A DNA stretch of 52,111 bases from positions 1-52,111 of the forward strand of contig CALLVX010000029.1 in the NCBI GenBank assembly GCA_938010765.1, read 5' to 3'. This DNA comes from an uncultured Flavobacteriaceae bacterium (lineage in GTDB: Bacteria > Bacteroidota > Bacteroidia > Flavobacteriales > Flavobacteriaceae). The notes below the pieces were generated by a model that saw only the letters and a list, made by a program, of their open reading frames with translations, searched no databases and was not told the DNA's origin. The translations under genes and the position numbers were made by a program. Positions 16,600 to 25,777 of the stretch are shown in pieces (within the stretch, counting starts at the first letter, position 1; every line of letters begins with the position of its first letter).

Positions 16600-18225
16600 C
16601 TACTCCCCTACTACTCTAAAAATCCATGTTTTATCAGTATATCGGCCTTCGAACTTATTATCTCTTGCTTTCCTAGCGGCGTACATAGTATCATACCGCT
16701 TTAAATACACATAGTTGTACTTATTAAGGTTTCTCAGAAACGACTTTGGATCTAACCCTTTGTTTTTGAGATCCTTCATGAATGCCTCATAGTATTTCTT
16801 CGTACCAAAAACGTTTGCGATCAAGTAGAAGCCGGGTAGTAAACCATCTTCCGTAACTACCTCCTCGTACTTTTCGTTCGCTACCACCGATACTTTCTCC
16901 TTTTCAATAACTTCAGGTTTCTCTTTTTTTGCCAAAGCAGCTACCCTATCCAACGAATCTTTCTTGCGCTTTGCCAGTGCGACTTTCTCGAGCTCTTTTG
17001 ACTTTTTAATTGAATCAATTCGTTTTTGAGCGGCAATTGCTTGTTCTTTTCTTTTATTTTTTTCATTTGTAAGGGCATTCAAAGAATCGCGCGCTCGTAC
17101 TTTTTTAAGTGCAGCTATATTTTTAGCCTTTTCATCGGCTTGTAGTTGTTCTTGGCGTAACTTTTCTTCCTGCTCCTTCCGAACTTTCTTAGTTTCGAGT
17201 TCCTTTCTCTTAAGGGCATCCGCTTCTTTTTTAGCTGCTTCTTTTAGTTTTTCTTCAGACGTGTCTTCCTTTTCCTCTTCGGCAAGCTCCTCTTCCTTTT
17301 CCTCCTCTGTCGCTTTTTCCTTTTCAAACTGTGCGCCGATATGATAGGCCAGGACTAATTCAAAAGTAGGGTCGGTATCTTCAAGGTCGCTATCGGTGGC
17401 GAACTCCATGAGCGCACCCATGGATATTTTCCGAAAAAGCCTTCCCCCAGCACCAACGGACACGCCATAAAAACTATTGTAACCGGCCTGCCCCCAATAC
17501 CTATCGGTAGAATAAAGTAAATTGCCCCCTATTTGGTTGTCATGATTATTGATTGTTTTATAATATAATGTAGGACGAATAGTTGAATTCTTATCCCCAC
17601 CCAAACTATAATCGAACGACAATGAAGTTAAATACCTTCTAGATTCCGGGCCAGAATCCCTTTCACTCGTCGTAAAATTATAGTCGAAAAGGTTTTCTGC
17701 GCTAAATCCAAGTGTCATTTTCTTCCATTGAAAAAACACTCCCGGCGATATTTCCATAATAAAATTGGTATCCTCTCCTGGGTTTGGTAGTTCTATTTGT
17801 GGGTCTATAAAAGTTCGGTCATCGGCCAAAGACCTACTAAATCCAAAAAGATTGGCTCCTACCCCAAACCGCGTATCGGAACTAAACTCGTAGGCATACG
17901 AATAATTCAAAACACCACCGGTATTTAAAAACACACCGGTGTTATGTTGAAAAAAACCTCCTGAGATACTAGAAGCAGCATTGAGTTTTCTTGTATAATT
18001 CAGGAATATAGTCGTTGGGTCGCCATCTACAACCTGCCATTGCCAACGCGTCCAAAGTACCACGGATTGTGGATTATTTCTGTTTAATGCAAATGCGGCG
18101 TTAAAAAAACTGGCATTATACTCGGTAAGGTTGTGCTGGCGAAGGTCTACCGGAAGAGTAACTTCCTGAGCTCCCGCCCTATGAAATAGTGCTATCAATA
18201 GAAAGAATACAAGAAATCTGAACAT
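16600..18225 (-). CDS. PorP/SprF family outer membrane protein with C-terminal SPOR-like domain
   Basis: From ATG 18225 the protein has 541 residues and a 20-residue signal peptide (ends HRAGAQ); an upstream ATG at 18258 is possible. Residues about 21-245 are the PorP/SprF beta-barrel domain (NLTEYNASFFNAAFALNRN, SSISGGFFQHNTGVFLNTGG). Residues about 255-440 are a long Lys/Glu-rich coiled coil. The last 80 or so residues (GFYLIANVFGTKKYYEAFMK, TWIFRVVGE) look like a SPOR-type peptidoglycan-binding fold. PorP/SprF proteins usually sit beside type IX adhesin genes and anchor or help secrete them. This one has no such neighbour, so it may link the outer membrane to peptidoglycan. Confidence 0.85.
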   Translation of the reverse strand: MFRFLVFFLLIALFHRAGAQEVTLPVDLRQHNLTEYNASFFNAAFALNRNNPQSVVLWTRWQWQVVDGDPTTIFLNYTRKLNAASSISGGFFQHNTGVFLNTGGVLNYSYAYEFSSDTRFGVGANLFGFSRSLADDRTFIDPQIELPNPGEDTNFIMEISPGVFFQWKKMTLGFSAENLFDYNFTTSERDSGPESRRYLTSLSFDYSLGGDKNSTIRPTLYYKTINNHDNQIGGNLLYSTDRYWGQAGYNSFYGVSVGAGGRLFRKISMGALMEFATDSDLEDTDPTFELVLAYHIGAQFEKEKATEEEKEEELAEEEKEDTSEEKLKEAAKKEADALKRKELETKKVRKEQEEKLRQEQLQADEKAKNIAALKKVRARDSLNALTNEKNKRKEQAIAAQKRIDSIKKSKELEKVALAKRKKDSLDRVAALAKKEKPEVIEKEKVSVVANEKYEEVVTEDGLLPGFYLIANVFGTKKYYEAFMKDLKNKGLDPKSFLRNLNKYNYVYLKRYDTMYAARKARDNKFEGRYTDKTWIFRVVGE

Positions 18226-18401
18226 ATGCAAAAAAAGCAAAAAATAGCGGTTATACATACTATTTTCTGCATATTTTAGTTAAATAATTAGAAAAGTTTT
18301 CGAGGAATTCACTTGCTGTATGCAAGGTATTGCTCTTAACGCTTTTTTGATGTGCTTTAAAACTAGCTTATATCCTGTACTTAATGATGAACCAATCAGC
18401 C

Positions 18402-18959
18402 ATGAAACCAATTAAACTAGTACTCTTAGCTTTATTTTTTATCAATTTTATCAATTGCAAAGAAGACAAAAAAGAAGATCTCGAAGCTGTCCCCGTTGAA
18501 ACTGGTGTCTCAACTTTCTATCTAGTCCGCCACGCCGAAAAAGATAGAAGCGATGATCAAAATCCCGACCCCGAGCTAACGCAGACAGGCTACGGAAGAG
18601 CCATGCACTGGGCCGAAATCGTTCGGGATATTCAGTTAGATGCTATTTATAGCACCGACTACAACAGAACATCAATGACGGCCTCGCCTACTTCTGTAAA
18701 ACAGGATATTGATGTGCAGTATTACAACCCACAGGATGTTGATATCGAGCAATTTAAATTAGATAACTTAAACAAGAATGTACTAGTGGTAGGCCATAGT
18801 AATACTACTCCGAATTTTGCCAATCAATTGCTTGGGGAAGAGCTTTACCACCAATTGGATGATACGGACAACGGAAGCCTATTTATTGTTCAAATCGTGA
18901 ACGGGGTAGCTACCTCACAGCAATTGCATTTCGATTGTAATTGTCCTGTGCGCGACTAG
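18402..18959 (+). CDS. Histidine phosphatase superfamily lipoprotein
   Basis: From ATG 18402 the product has 185 residues with a lipoprotein signal ending FINC (Cys19); the frame also has an ATG at 18384. LVRHAEKD near residue 40 carries the catalytic RH motif of the phosphoglycerate-mutase-like superfamily; VLVVGHSNTTPNF carries the second catalytic histidine. The small size resembles SixA or other short phosphatases. The substrate is unknown; it should act in the periplasm or at the outer membrane. Confidence 0.88.
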   Translation: MKPIKLVLLALFFINFINCKEDKKEDLEAVPVETGVSTFYLVRHAEKDRSDDQNPDPELTQTGYGRAMHWAEIVRDIQLDAIYSTDYNRTSMTASPTSVKQDIDVQYYNPQDVDIEQFKLDNLNKNVLVVGHSNTTPNFANQLLGEELYHQLDDTDNGSLFIVQIVNGVATSQQLHFDCNCPVRD

Positions 18960-19024
18960 GGTGGTTTTGTACTTTTAATCTTTATATTGAATAAGAATCT
19001 CGGATAGTTTTCGATAATTGTCCC

Positions 19025-19032
19025 TATTTTTG
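19025..19032 (+). promoter_or_regulatory. -7 promoter element for smpB
   Basis: TATTTTTG, exact TAnnTTTG. Transcription would start near 19039, at the smpB ATG itself, giving an almost leaderless message and excluding the upstream start at 19018. Confidence 0.5.
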
Positions 19033-19038
19033 TCTGCC

Positions 19039-19500
19039 ATGCAGCAAAATATTTCCATTAAAAATAAAAAGGCTAGGTTCGAATATGAGCTACTGGATCA
19101 GTATACGGCCGGAATCGTATTATCTGGAACAGAAATAAAATCTATTCGTTTAGGCAAAGCCTCTATTTCTGAAAGCTTTTGCGAATTCAACGACCGAGAG
19201 GAGTTGTTCGTGATTAACATGCAAATTGATGAATATTCACATGGTTCCCATTACAACCACAAACCAAAGGCAGAACGAAAGTTATTATTGAATAAAAAAG
19301 AGCTTAAAAAGCTTTTTAAGGAAGTTAAAAATTCGGGGCTGACCATTGTTCCCGTCACCCTTTTTATAAACGATCGTGGACTTGCGAAACTTAGAATTTC
19401 GTTGGCAAAGGGGAAAAAACTATATGACAAAAGGGAAACGATGAAAGATCGCGACAACAAACGTGATCTAGATCGGATTAAAAAAAGTTTCAATCGATAG
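19039..19500 (+). CDS. smpB: SsrA-binding protein SmpB
   Basis: A 153-residue protein that binds tmRNA and brings it to stalled ribosomes for trans-translation. Family motifs: [40 protein letters not shown] and [19 protein letters not shown]. The C-terminal tail is very basic ([20 protein letters not shown]), as needed to enter the ribosomal mRNA channel. I start at ATG 19039 because similarity begins at [10 protein letters not shown] and the promoter overlaps the earlier codons. The convergent pcm gene ends 6 bases after its stop. Confidence 0.96.
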   Translation: MQQNISIKNKKARFEYELLDQYTAGIVLSGTEIKSIRLGKASISESFCEFNDREELFVINMQIDEYSHGSHYNHKPKAERKLLLNKKELKKLFKEVKNSGLTIVPVTLFINDRGLAKLRISLAKGKKLYDKRETMKDRDNKRDLDRIKKSFNR

Positions 19501-19506
19501 AAAACC

Positions 19507-20148
19507 CTAGTTTTTGTTTTCCAACAATGGTACAAAACGAAACGACCCAAACTCTTTTTTCTGAAATTCTTTTTCCGACTTGCGCACAAATAAGGTCATT
19601 ATCTGATCATTCACTCCGATGGGAATCACCAATTTCCCTCCAATTTTCAATTGGGCCATTAAAGGTTTTGGAACCTCCGGGGCTCCCGCAGTTACTATAA
19701 TACCATCAAAAGGGGCTTCTTCGGGCATACCTTTGTAACCATCGCCAAAAATTGCCTTCTTAGGGCGGTAGCCCATTTTTTGGAAAAACAAAGACGTTTT
19801 CTTAAAAAGTTCCAATTGTCGTTCAATTGTATATACTTTGGTTTTAAGGTGCAACAAAACAGCCGTTTGGTAACCGCTTCCCGTACCTATTTCCAACACC
19901 TTTTGATTCGGTCTCACCTGTAAAAGCGCCGTTTGGAAAGCAACGGTATATGGCTGCGAAATTGTTTGGTCGGCCGCTATGGGAAATGCTTTATCTTGAT
20001 AGGCATGCCCTTCAAAACTACTATCCATAAAAAGATGTCTGGGAATGCTCTTGATCGCGCTTAAAACATTTTCGTCAGAAATACCCTTTCCAGAGAGCAC
20101 GTTTGCCAGTTTATTACGCATACCCTTATGTTTTAAAGTATCCTTCAT
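19507..20148 (-). CDS. pcm: Protein-L-isoaspartate O-methyltransferase
   Basis: A 213-residue SAM-dependent methyltransferase that methylates isoaspartyl residues so that damaged proteins can be repaired. Motif I, VLEIGTGSGYQTAVL, binds SAM. Family marks are SIPRHLFMD, YQDKAFPI, QTISQPYTVAFQT and FDGIIVTAGAPEVP. It is convergent with smpB with 6 bases between stops. A candidate promoter on the minus strand lies at 20280-20287, about 130 bases upstream. Confidence 0.96.
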   Translation of the reverse strand: MKDTLKHKGMRNKLANVLSGKGISDENVLSAIKSIPRHLFMDSSFEGHAYQDKAFPIAADQTISQPYTVAFQTALLQVRPNQKVLEIGTGSGYQTAVLLHLKTKVYTIERQLELFKKTSLFFQKMGYRPKKAIFGDGYKGMPEEAPFDGIIVTAGAPEVPKPLMAQLKIGGKLVIPIGVNDQIMTLFVRKSEKEFQKKEFGSFRFVPLLENKN

Positions 20149-20279
20149 CCGTTACAATTATTTTTAAAAAAAAGGCAGGAACATCTAAAAAAGGAATTGA
20201 AAATAGCAGCGTTAAATAGGAAAAATAGCCGACCGCTATATAAATGAGATTTCATAAAGGTTGGTTTGGTTCTGGTATT

Positions 20280-20287
20280 CAAAGTTA
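20280..20287 (-). promoter_or_regulatory. Candidate -7 element for pcm
   Basis: TAACTTTG on the minus strand, exact TAnnTTTG, implying a leader of about 125 bases. No clear -33 box. Confidence 0.35.
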
Positions 20288-20438
20288 GCGAAGTTAATCT
20301 ATACTGAAAAGCAGTTTTATTATTCAATAAGAAAGAAAGTGGAGTTATTCAAATTGTTTTATACGTCTTCTTTTCATTTTTTAAGAGCGGGATAAAAAAA
20401 GGGGGTTGGGGAAGCCATTAAAACTCCCAAACTATCCT

Positions 20439-20446
20439 TATTTTTG
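20439..20446 (+). promoter_or_regulatory. -7 promoter element for the Gfo/Idh gene
   Basis: TATTTTTG, exact TAnnTTTG. Transcription from about 20453 supports the ATG at 20463 rather than the upstream ATG at 20406. Confidence 0.5.
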
Positions 20447-20462
20447 GAACAAATCAAGAGCT

Positions 20463-21422
20463 ATGTTGAAAGTAGGAGTACTCGGCGCGGGCCATCTAGG
20501 TAAAATTCATCTGCGCTTACTTAATGAATCTAGCAAATACCAATTGGTGGGGTTCTACGATGCGGATGCCATTAATGGTAAAAAGGTAGCGGACGAGTTT
20601 GGTTATACCTATTATGAAAACATCAATACACTTATCGAAGCTGTGGATGTTGTTGATGTAGTCACCCCCACCCTTTCCCATTTTGACTGCGCCAAAAAGG
20701 CCATTGAAAAAGGAAAGCACATATTTATTGAAAAGCCCATTACCAATACGCTTAAAGAAGCGGAAACCTTAATATCCTTAAGCGAAAAACAAGGTGTTAA
20801 AGGGCAAGTGGGACATGTTGAGCGTTTTAATCCGGCGTTTACCTCGGTAAAAGATGCTATTAAAGACCCGATGTTTATAGAGACCCATCGCCTAGCAGAA
20901 TTCAATCCTAGGGGTACGGATGTTCCCGTAGTACTTGATCTTATGATTCATGATATCGATGCTATATTAAGTGTTGTAGATTCAAAAGTACGGTTTGTGA
21001 ATGCCAGTGGTGTTTCGGTAATCAGTAACTCTCCTGATATTGCCAACGCCCGCATCGAGTTTGAAAATGGGTGTGTTGCCAACCTGACCGCCAGCAGAAT
21101 TTCCCTTAAAAGCATGCGCAAATCTCGCTTTTTTCAAAAAGATGCTTACATTTCGGTTGACTTTTTAGAAAAGAAAGTAGAGGTCGTAAAAATGAAGGAC
21201 GCCCCTGAGAAACCAGGTGATTTTGATATGGTACTTCAAAATGCCGAGGGAGTGAAAAAGCAAATCTACTTCGAAAATCCGGAGGTCGCAGCGAACAACG
21301 CCATACTCGACGAGCTTGAAACTTTTGCCGACGCTATCGTGCATGATAGAACTCCGATAGTAACCCTACAACAAGGAACAAATGCTTTACGGGTAGCTTT
21401 ACAAATAATAGAATCTTTCTAA
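20463..21422 (+). CDS. Gfo/Idh/MocA family oxidoreductase
   Basis: A 319-residue NAD(P)-dependent dehydrogenase. Residues 1-120 form a Rossmann domain (VGVLGAGHLGKIHLRLL) and contain the family motif EKPITNT near residue 92. The C-terminal alpha/beta domain has VLDLMIHDIDAIL, where His-Asp are the likely catalytic and substrate residues. The substrate, probably a sugar or inositol derivative, cannot be told from sequence. A second gene for a dehydrogenase follows after 10 bases. I start at MLKVGVLG, where homology begins. Confidence 0.9.
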   Translation: MLKVGVLGAGHLGKIHLRLLNESSKYQLVGFYDADAINGKKVADEFGYTYYENINTLIEAVDVVDVVTPTLSHFDCAKKAIEKGKHIFIEKPITNTLKEAETLISLSEKQGVKGQVGHVERFNPAFTSVKDAIKDPMFIETHRLAEFNPRGTDVPVVLDLMIHDIDAILSVVDSKVRFVNASGVSVISNSPDIANARIEFENGCVANLTASRISLKSMRKSRFFQKDAYISVDFLEKKVEVVKMKDAPEKPGDFDMVLQNAEGVKKQIYFENPEVAANNAILDELETFADAIVHDRTPIVTLQQGTNALRVALQIIESF

Positions 21423-21432
21423 AGAAAATAAT

Positions 21433-22320
21433 ATGAAGCATATTGCTGTAATTGGCGCAGGCACCATGGGGAACGGGATTGCGCACGTTTTTGCACAAAC
21501 TGGTTTTTCTGTTCGTCTTATCGACATTTCGGCATCCTCTTTGGAAAAAGGAATTGCCATCATAACGCGAAACTTGGATCGAATGCTTGACAAGGGCAAG
21601 ATTACCAATGAAGGCAAAGTGAATACCCTTAACAACATAAGTACATTTACGATTCTAAAAGAAGGGGTTGACAAGACAGAGCTTGTAGTGGAAGCAGCTA
21701 CTGAAAATAAGGAATTAAAGTTAAAAATCTTTCAACAATTAGATGAATTATGTGCTGAAAGTACTATTCTGGCCACCAATACCTCTTCTATTTCAATTAC
21801 CGAAATCGCAGCAGTTACCAAACGTGCGGAAAAGGTGATAGGGATGCACTTTATGAACCCTGTACCTATTATGAAGCTGGTAGAAATAATTCGTGGCTAC
21901 TCAACTTCCGACCAAACCGCACAAACGGTCATGCAACTTTCGAAAGATCTTGGCAAGGTTCCGACCGAGGTAAACGACTACCCAGGATTTGTAGCCAACC
22001 GAATTTTGATGCCTATGATCAACGAGGCAATTGAAACCCTTTATAACGGCGTTGCAGGGGTTGATGAAATCGACACCGTAATGCGATTGGGCATGGCACA
22101 CCCTATGGGGCCTTTGCAATTGGCAGATTTTATTGGCCTTGATGTATGCCTATCGATCCTAAATGTATTGTTCGATGGCTTTAAAAAACCGAAGTATGCC
22201 CCCTGCCCCCTGCTAGTGAACATGGTATCTGCTGGGAAGCTTGGCGTAAAATCTGGCGAAGGTTTTTACGACTATTCAACTTCTAGAAAAGCAGAAATAG
22301 TAGCAACACGATTTTCATAA
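21433..22320 (+). CDS. 3-hydroxybutyryl-CoA dehydrogenase
   Basis: A 295-residue NAD-dependent L-3-hydroxyacyl-CoA dehydrogenase. The N-terminal Rossmann motif is IGAGTMGNGIAHVFAQTG; NTSSISITEIA and IGMHFMNPVPIMKLVEII hold the catalytic Ser/Asn/His set. The C-terminal domain is typical (GFVANRILMPMINEAI, GMAHPMGPLQLADFIGLDV, SGEGFYDY). The length matches the stand-alone Hbd/PaaH type, not the fused FadB. It oxidises 3-hydroxyacyl-CoA to 3-ketoacyl-CoA in fatty-acid or butyrate metabolism. It is likely co-transcribed with the oxidoreductase. Confidence 0.93.
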   Translation: MKHIAVIGAGTMGNGIAHVFAQTGFSVRLIDISASSLEKGIAIITRNLDRMLDKGKITNEGKVNTLNNISTFTILKEGVDKTELVVEAATENKELKLKIFQQLDELCAESTILATNTSSISITEIAAVTKRAEKVIGMHFMNPVPIMKLVEIIRGYSTSDQTAQTVMQLSKDLGKVPTEVNDYPGFVANRILMPMINEAIETLYNGVAGVDEIDTVMRLGMAHPMGPLQLADFIGLDVCLSILNVLFDGFKKPKYAPCPLLVNMVSAGKLGVKSGEGFYDYSTSRKAEIVATRFS

Positions 22321-22457
22321 GTCCGTCGTGCTATTTTTGAGATTTGTTATACAATAGCGTGCTAATGAAAACGTTGAAAGAATAGCTACCTTAAAAGATC
22401 TGCGTACGAATAGAAGCGCAGTTGTTTTTCGAATAAATAATCAAGATTTTTTCTGAA

Positions 22458-23693
22458 ATGGCCACAATACTTCCGTTTAAAGCAATTCGACCTACCCAGG
22501 ACAAAGTTGCCCATGTAGTTTCTAAATCCTATCAAGGATATTCAAGACGGGAACTGAACACCATACTTGAGTTTAATCCCTTTTCTTTTCTGCATGTTAT
22601 CAACCCAGGCTATAAGTTCTCTAAAAATGTAAAGGGGAAAGAACGCTTTCAGCTAGTTCATAACCGGTATCTAGAGTTTTTAGAAGATTCGGTTTTTCTA
22701 AAAGATGCAAAAGACAGTTTTTATTTATATGAAATAACGAGTCCACATTTTACCTGTTCAGGACTCTTTTGCAGTACCAGCGTAGCCGATTATCAAAATG
22801 ATGTCATCAAGAAACACGAAGACACCTTACAGCTCAGGGAAGCGCTCTTCGCGGAGTACTTAGAGACGGTAAAATTCAATGCCGAACCCGTTTTAATGAC
22901 CTATCCGGACAATCCCGTTATTTCAGGAATATTGGAAAAAGAACAGCAAAAAGTTCCTGAATATTTATTCACTACAACAGATCGCGTTACGCATCGGTTA
23001 TGGTTAATTTCAGGGAAACAAGCGGTTACCTCGCTGCGTACTGCTTTTTCTCAAATAGCATCCCTGTACATTGCCGATGGGCATCACCGCAGTGCCTCAT
23101 CGAACTTGTTGGCCGAGAACTCGAAAAAAGACAATGCAAATCACACAGGGAAAGAGCCCTATAATTTTTTTATGAGCTACCTAATTCCTGATTCCCAAAT
23201 ACGGATTTTTGAGTTCAACCGTATGGTAAAAGGGTTGAACGGACTATCAAAAGAGGAGTTTCTCATAAAACTCGATGCCATGTTTCGTATAGAGAACCAA
23301 GGAAATATGCTCTATAAACCGTCGAAGAAGCATCACTTCAGTATGTATTTAGATGGGGACTTCTATTCGCTCTACCTGCGAAAAAAAGTATATCACTTTT
23401 CCGACCCTCTTAGCGAGCTAGACACTCAAATACTATTCAAGACTGTGTTGGAACCCATTTTGGGAATCAATGACCTGCGAAAGGATAAACGTATACAGTA
23501 CTGTCATGGAAAACACAACACTATAAAAATGAAAGATGAGATAGATAAAGGACGATTCACAGTGGGTTTCGGATTGGTTCCCATTACAATTCAAGAAATC
23601 AAGGCAATTGCAGATGCCGGTTTGGTAATGCCTCCAAAAAGCACCTATATTGAGCCTAAGTTACGAAGTGGCCTTGCCATTTATGAGCTCTAA
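22458..23693 (+). CDS. DUF1015 family protein
   Basis: A 411-residue cytoplasmic protein of the widespread DUF1015 family. Visible conserved parts: the N-terminal PFKAIRPTQDKVAHVVSKSY, then NPFSFLHVINP, and the central ADGHHRSAS near residue 205, a likely active-site motif. The C-terminal part has DTQILFKTVLEPILGI. No enzymatic activity is established to my knowledge. It begins a plus-strand run of six genes, with yggS 31 bases downstream. Confidence 0.9.
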   Translation: MATILPFKAIRPTQDKVAHVVSKSYQGYSRRELNTILEFNPFSFLHVINPGYKFSKNVKGKERFQLVHNRYLEFLEDSVFLKDAKDSFYLYEITSPHFTCSGLFCSTSVADYQNDVIKKHEDTLQLREALFAEYLETVKFNAEPVLMTYPDNPVISGILEKEQQKVPEYLFTTTDRVTHRLWLISGKQAVTSLRTAFSQIASLYIADGHHRSASSNLLAENSKKDNANHTGKEPYNFFMSYLIPDSQIRIFEFNRMVKGLNGLSKEEFLIKLDAMFRIENQGNMLYKPSKKHHFSMYLDGDFYSLYLRKKVYHFSDPLSELDTQILFKTVLEPILGINDLRKDKRIQYCHGKHNTIKMKDEIDKGRFTVGFGLVPITIQEIKAIADAGLVMPPKSTYIEPKLRSGLAIYEL

Positions 23694-23724
23694 CAACCCC
23701 TAATTAACCCCTAAAAAGTACTTC

Positions 23725-24384
23725 ATGTCTATAAAAGAGAACCTTGCTCAAATAAAAGAGCAATTACCTGATAATGTGACTTTGGTTGCGGTCTCCAAAA
23801 CGAAACCTTTGCAGGATCTTCAACAGGCCTATCAAGAAGGTCAACGAATATTTGGGGAAAATAAAATTCAGGAAATGACTCAAAAATGGGCAGAAATGCC
23901 CAAGGATATTGAATGGCATATGATCGGGCACGTTCAAAGAAATAAAGTAAAATATATGGCAGAATTTGTTTCCTTGATTCATGGTGTCGACAGTTTAAAG
24001 CTGTTACGGGAAATAGACAAACAGGCAAAAAAACACCGCCGTGTCATTAGTTGCTTACTACAAATACATATTGCGGAAGAAGATACCAAGTTCGGGCTGA
24101 ATGAAGAGGAATTACGTACACTCGTTTCCTCGCAAGAATTTATTACCCTTGAAAATGTACGAATAAAAGGCCTTATGGGCATGGCGACCTTTACTGTTGA
24201 CGAAGTGCAAATTCGCAGAGAGTTCAACAAATTAAATTCACTTTATAAAAGTGTTCAGAGCGATTTCGGCGGGCTCTCAATTCTATCTATGGGAATGAGT
24301 GGTGACTATAAAATCGCCATCGAGGAGGGTAGTACCATGGTACGAATAGGAAGTAGTATCTTTGGTACTAGGAATTATCAATAA
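23725..24384 (+). CDS. YggS family PLP homeostasis protein
   Basis: A 219-residue alanine-racemase-fold protein. PLP binds Lys25 in VTLVAVSKTKP; FGENKIQEM, WHMIGHVQRNKVKYM, LMGMATF, LSMGMSGDY and EGSTMVRIGSSIFG are hallmark motifs. It controls the free PLP pool and amino-acid balance and has no known catalytic turnover. It is in an apparent operon: 31 bases after the DUF1015 gene and 22 before the exonuclease gene. Confidence 0.95.
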   Translation: MSIKENLAQIKEQLPDNVTLVAVSKTKPLQDLQQAYQEGQRIFGENKIQEMTQKWAEMPKDIEWHMIGHVQRNKVKYMAEFVSLIHGVDSLKLLREIDKQAKKHRRVISCLLQIHIAEEDTKFGLNEEELRTLVSSQEFITLENVRIKGLMGMATFTVDEVQIRREFNKLNSLYKSVQSDFGGLSILSMGMSGDYKIAIEEGSTMVRIGSSIFGTRNYQ

Positions 24385-24406
24385 TACAAAGGGAGAAAGA
24401 CTGTAG

Positions 24407-25777
24407 ATGTACGCCATACTTGATATTGAAACGACCGGAGGAAAATACAATGAAGAAGGAATTACGGAAATCGCCATTCACAAATTCGATGGTCATGAAG
24501 TAGTAGATCAATTCATTAGTCTTGTAAACCCTGAGAAGGATATACAACCGTTCGTTGTTAAACTAACCGGAATCAATAATAAAATGCTTCGTACCGCCCC
24601 TAAATTCCATGAGGTAGCAAAGCGTATTGTAGAAATCACCGAAGATACGGTGCTAGTGGCCCATAACGCCCAATTCGATTACCGGATCTTACGTACAGAA
24701 TTCAGAAGACTCGGATATAATTTTGAGCGCAAAACAATTTGTACCGTTGATCTTTCGAAAAAATTAATTCCTGAAGCTGAATCACATAGCCTAGGAAAAT
24801 TAGTACGTTCTTTGGGTATCGCGGTGAGCGATCGTCATCGTGCCAACGGCGATGCATTGGCCACCCTTAAACTATTTAAATTGCTACTGGCAAAAGACAC
24901 CGATAAGACAATCGTTCAAGATATTATACGAACAGAAACAACAGGAGAGCTCTCACAAAGGCAATTAGATATTGTCGAAACCTTGCCATCAGAGATCGGG
25001 CTTTACTATATGCATAATAAAGATGGAGACATCTTATTCTTGGGGAAAAGCAAGAATATCAAAAAACGGGTCAACCAGCATTTTATCAAAGAGGGCAGTC
25101 GAGCTCGAAAGTTTCAAAAAGAAACCAAAAGAGTAACATTCGAAAAAACAGGAAACGAATTGGTAGCTGCCTTAAAAGAGTATGAGGTGCTGAAAAGAAC
25201 AAAACCATCTTTTGCACAATCGAGCGCAAAGAAACTTTTTACACACGCACTTTATAGTCACACCAACGAAGACGGGTTTCTGATTTTTAAGGTCGATAAG
25301 ATTGATTTAGAAAAGAAACACTTGATTACATTTAACGGTTTTCATTCGGCCGAGAACTTTCTTCATCGAATTGTTGAAGAATTCGAACTTTGCCTAAAGT
25401 TAACAGGCTTATCACAGTCCAAAATAAACTGCTCAAGATATGAAGGTGGTTCATGTGCGGGCGCTTGCATAAAAAAGGAGACACCAAAAGAATACAATGC
25501 ACGTGCCCTAAAGGTCAGCGAAAAATATAGTTTAATAGACAAAAGCTTCATTATGGTCGATAAAGGCCGTGAGGTTGGGGAGTACAGTGCAATTTTGATT
25601 AAGGAAGGTCGCTTTATCGGCCTTGGATTTTACGAACTAAACCATCAAATAAATAATTTGCATATCTTAGAATCGATAATCACACCAATGCAGGCAGACC
25701 AGAATACCCGACATATCATCGAATCACATATTCGAAAAAAGAAGGTATTGAAAACGCTTGCGCTGAATTCGAACTAG
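24407..25777 (+). CDS. DEDDh exonuclease fused to a GIY-YIG nuclease domain
   Basis: A 456-residue protein with two nuclease domains. Residues 1-165 are a DnaQ-like 3'-5' exonuclease: Asp6/Glu8 in LDIETTG, HNAQFDYRIL, and HRANGDALAT give the DEDDh set. From about residue 195 there is a UvrC/Cho-like GIY-YIG domain (EIGLYYMHNKDGDILFLGKS, then KNIKKRVNQHF). The remaining 200 residues include CSRYEGGSCAGACIKKETP, a cysteine-rich UvrC-like patch. The fusion is a known bacterial architecture and suggests DNA repair or proofreading. The potassium-channel gene overlaps its stop by one base. Confidence 0.9.
   Translation: MYAILDIETTGGKYNEEGITEIAIHKFDGHEVVDQFISLVNPEKDIQPFVVKLTGINNKMLRTAPKFHEVAKRIVEITEDTVLVAHNAQFDYRILRTEFRRLGYNFERKTICTVDLSKKLIPEAESHSLGKLVRSLGIAVSDRHRANGDALATLKLFKLLLAKDTDKTIVQDIIRTETTGELSQRQLDIVETLPSEIGLYYMHNKDGDILFLGKSKNIKKRVNQHFIKEGSRARKFQKETKRVTFEKTGNELVAALKEYEVLKRTKPSFAQSSAKKLFTHALYSHTNEDGFLIFKVDKIDLEKKHLITFNGFHSAENFLHRIVEEFELCLKLTGLSQSKINCSRYEGGSCAGACIKKETPKEYNARALKVSEKYSLIDKSFIMVDKGREVGEYSAILIKEGRFIGLGFYELNHQINNLHILESIITPMQADQNTRHIIESHIRKKKVLKTLALNSN

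Larger units (their letters stand above)
20149..20462. other. Divergent intergenic region pcm / Gfo-Idh gene
   Basis: No gene is seen in these 314 bases. Exact -7 elements occur on both strands: TAACTTTG on minus (20287-20280, for pcm) and TATTTTTG on plus (20439-20446, for the oxidoreductase). No clear hairpin. Confidence 0.6.
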
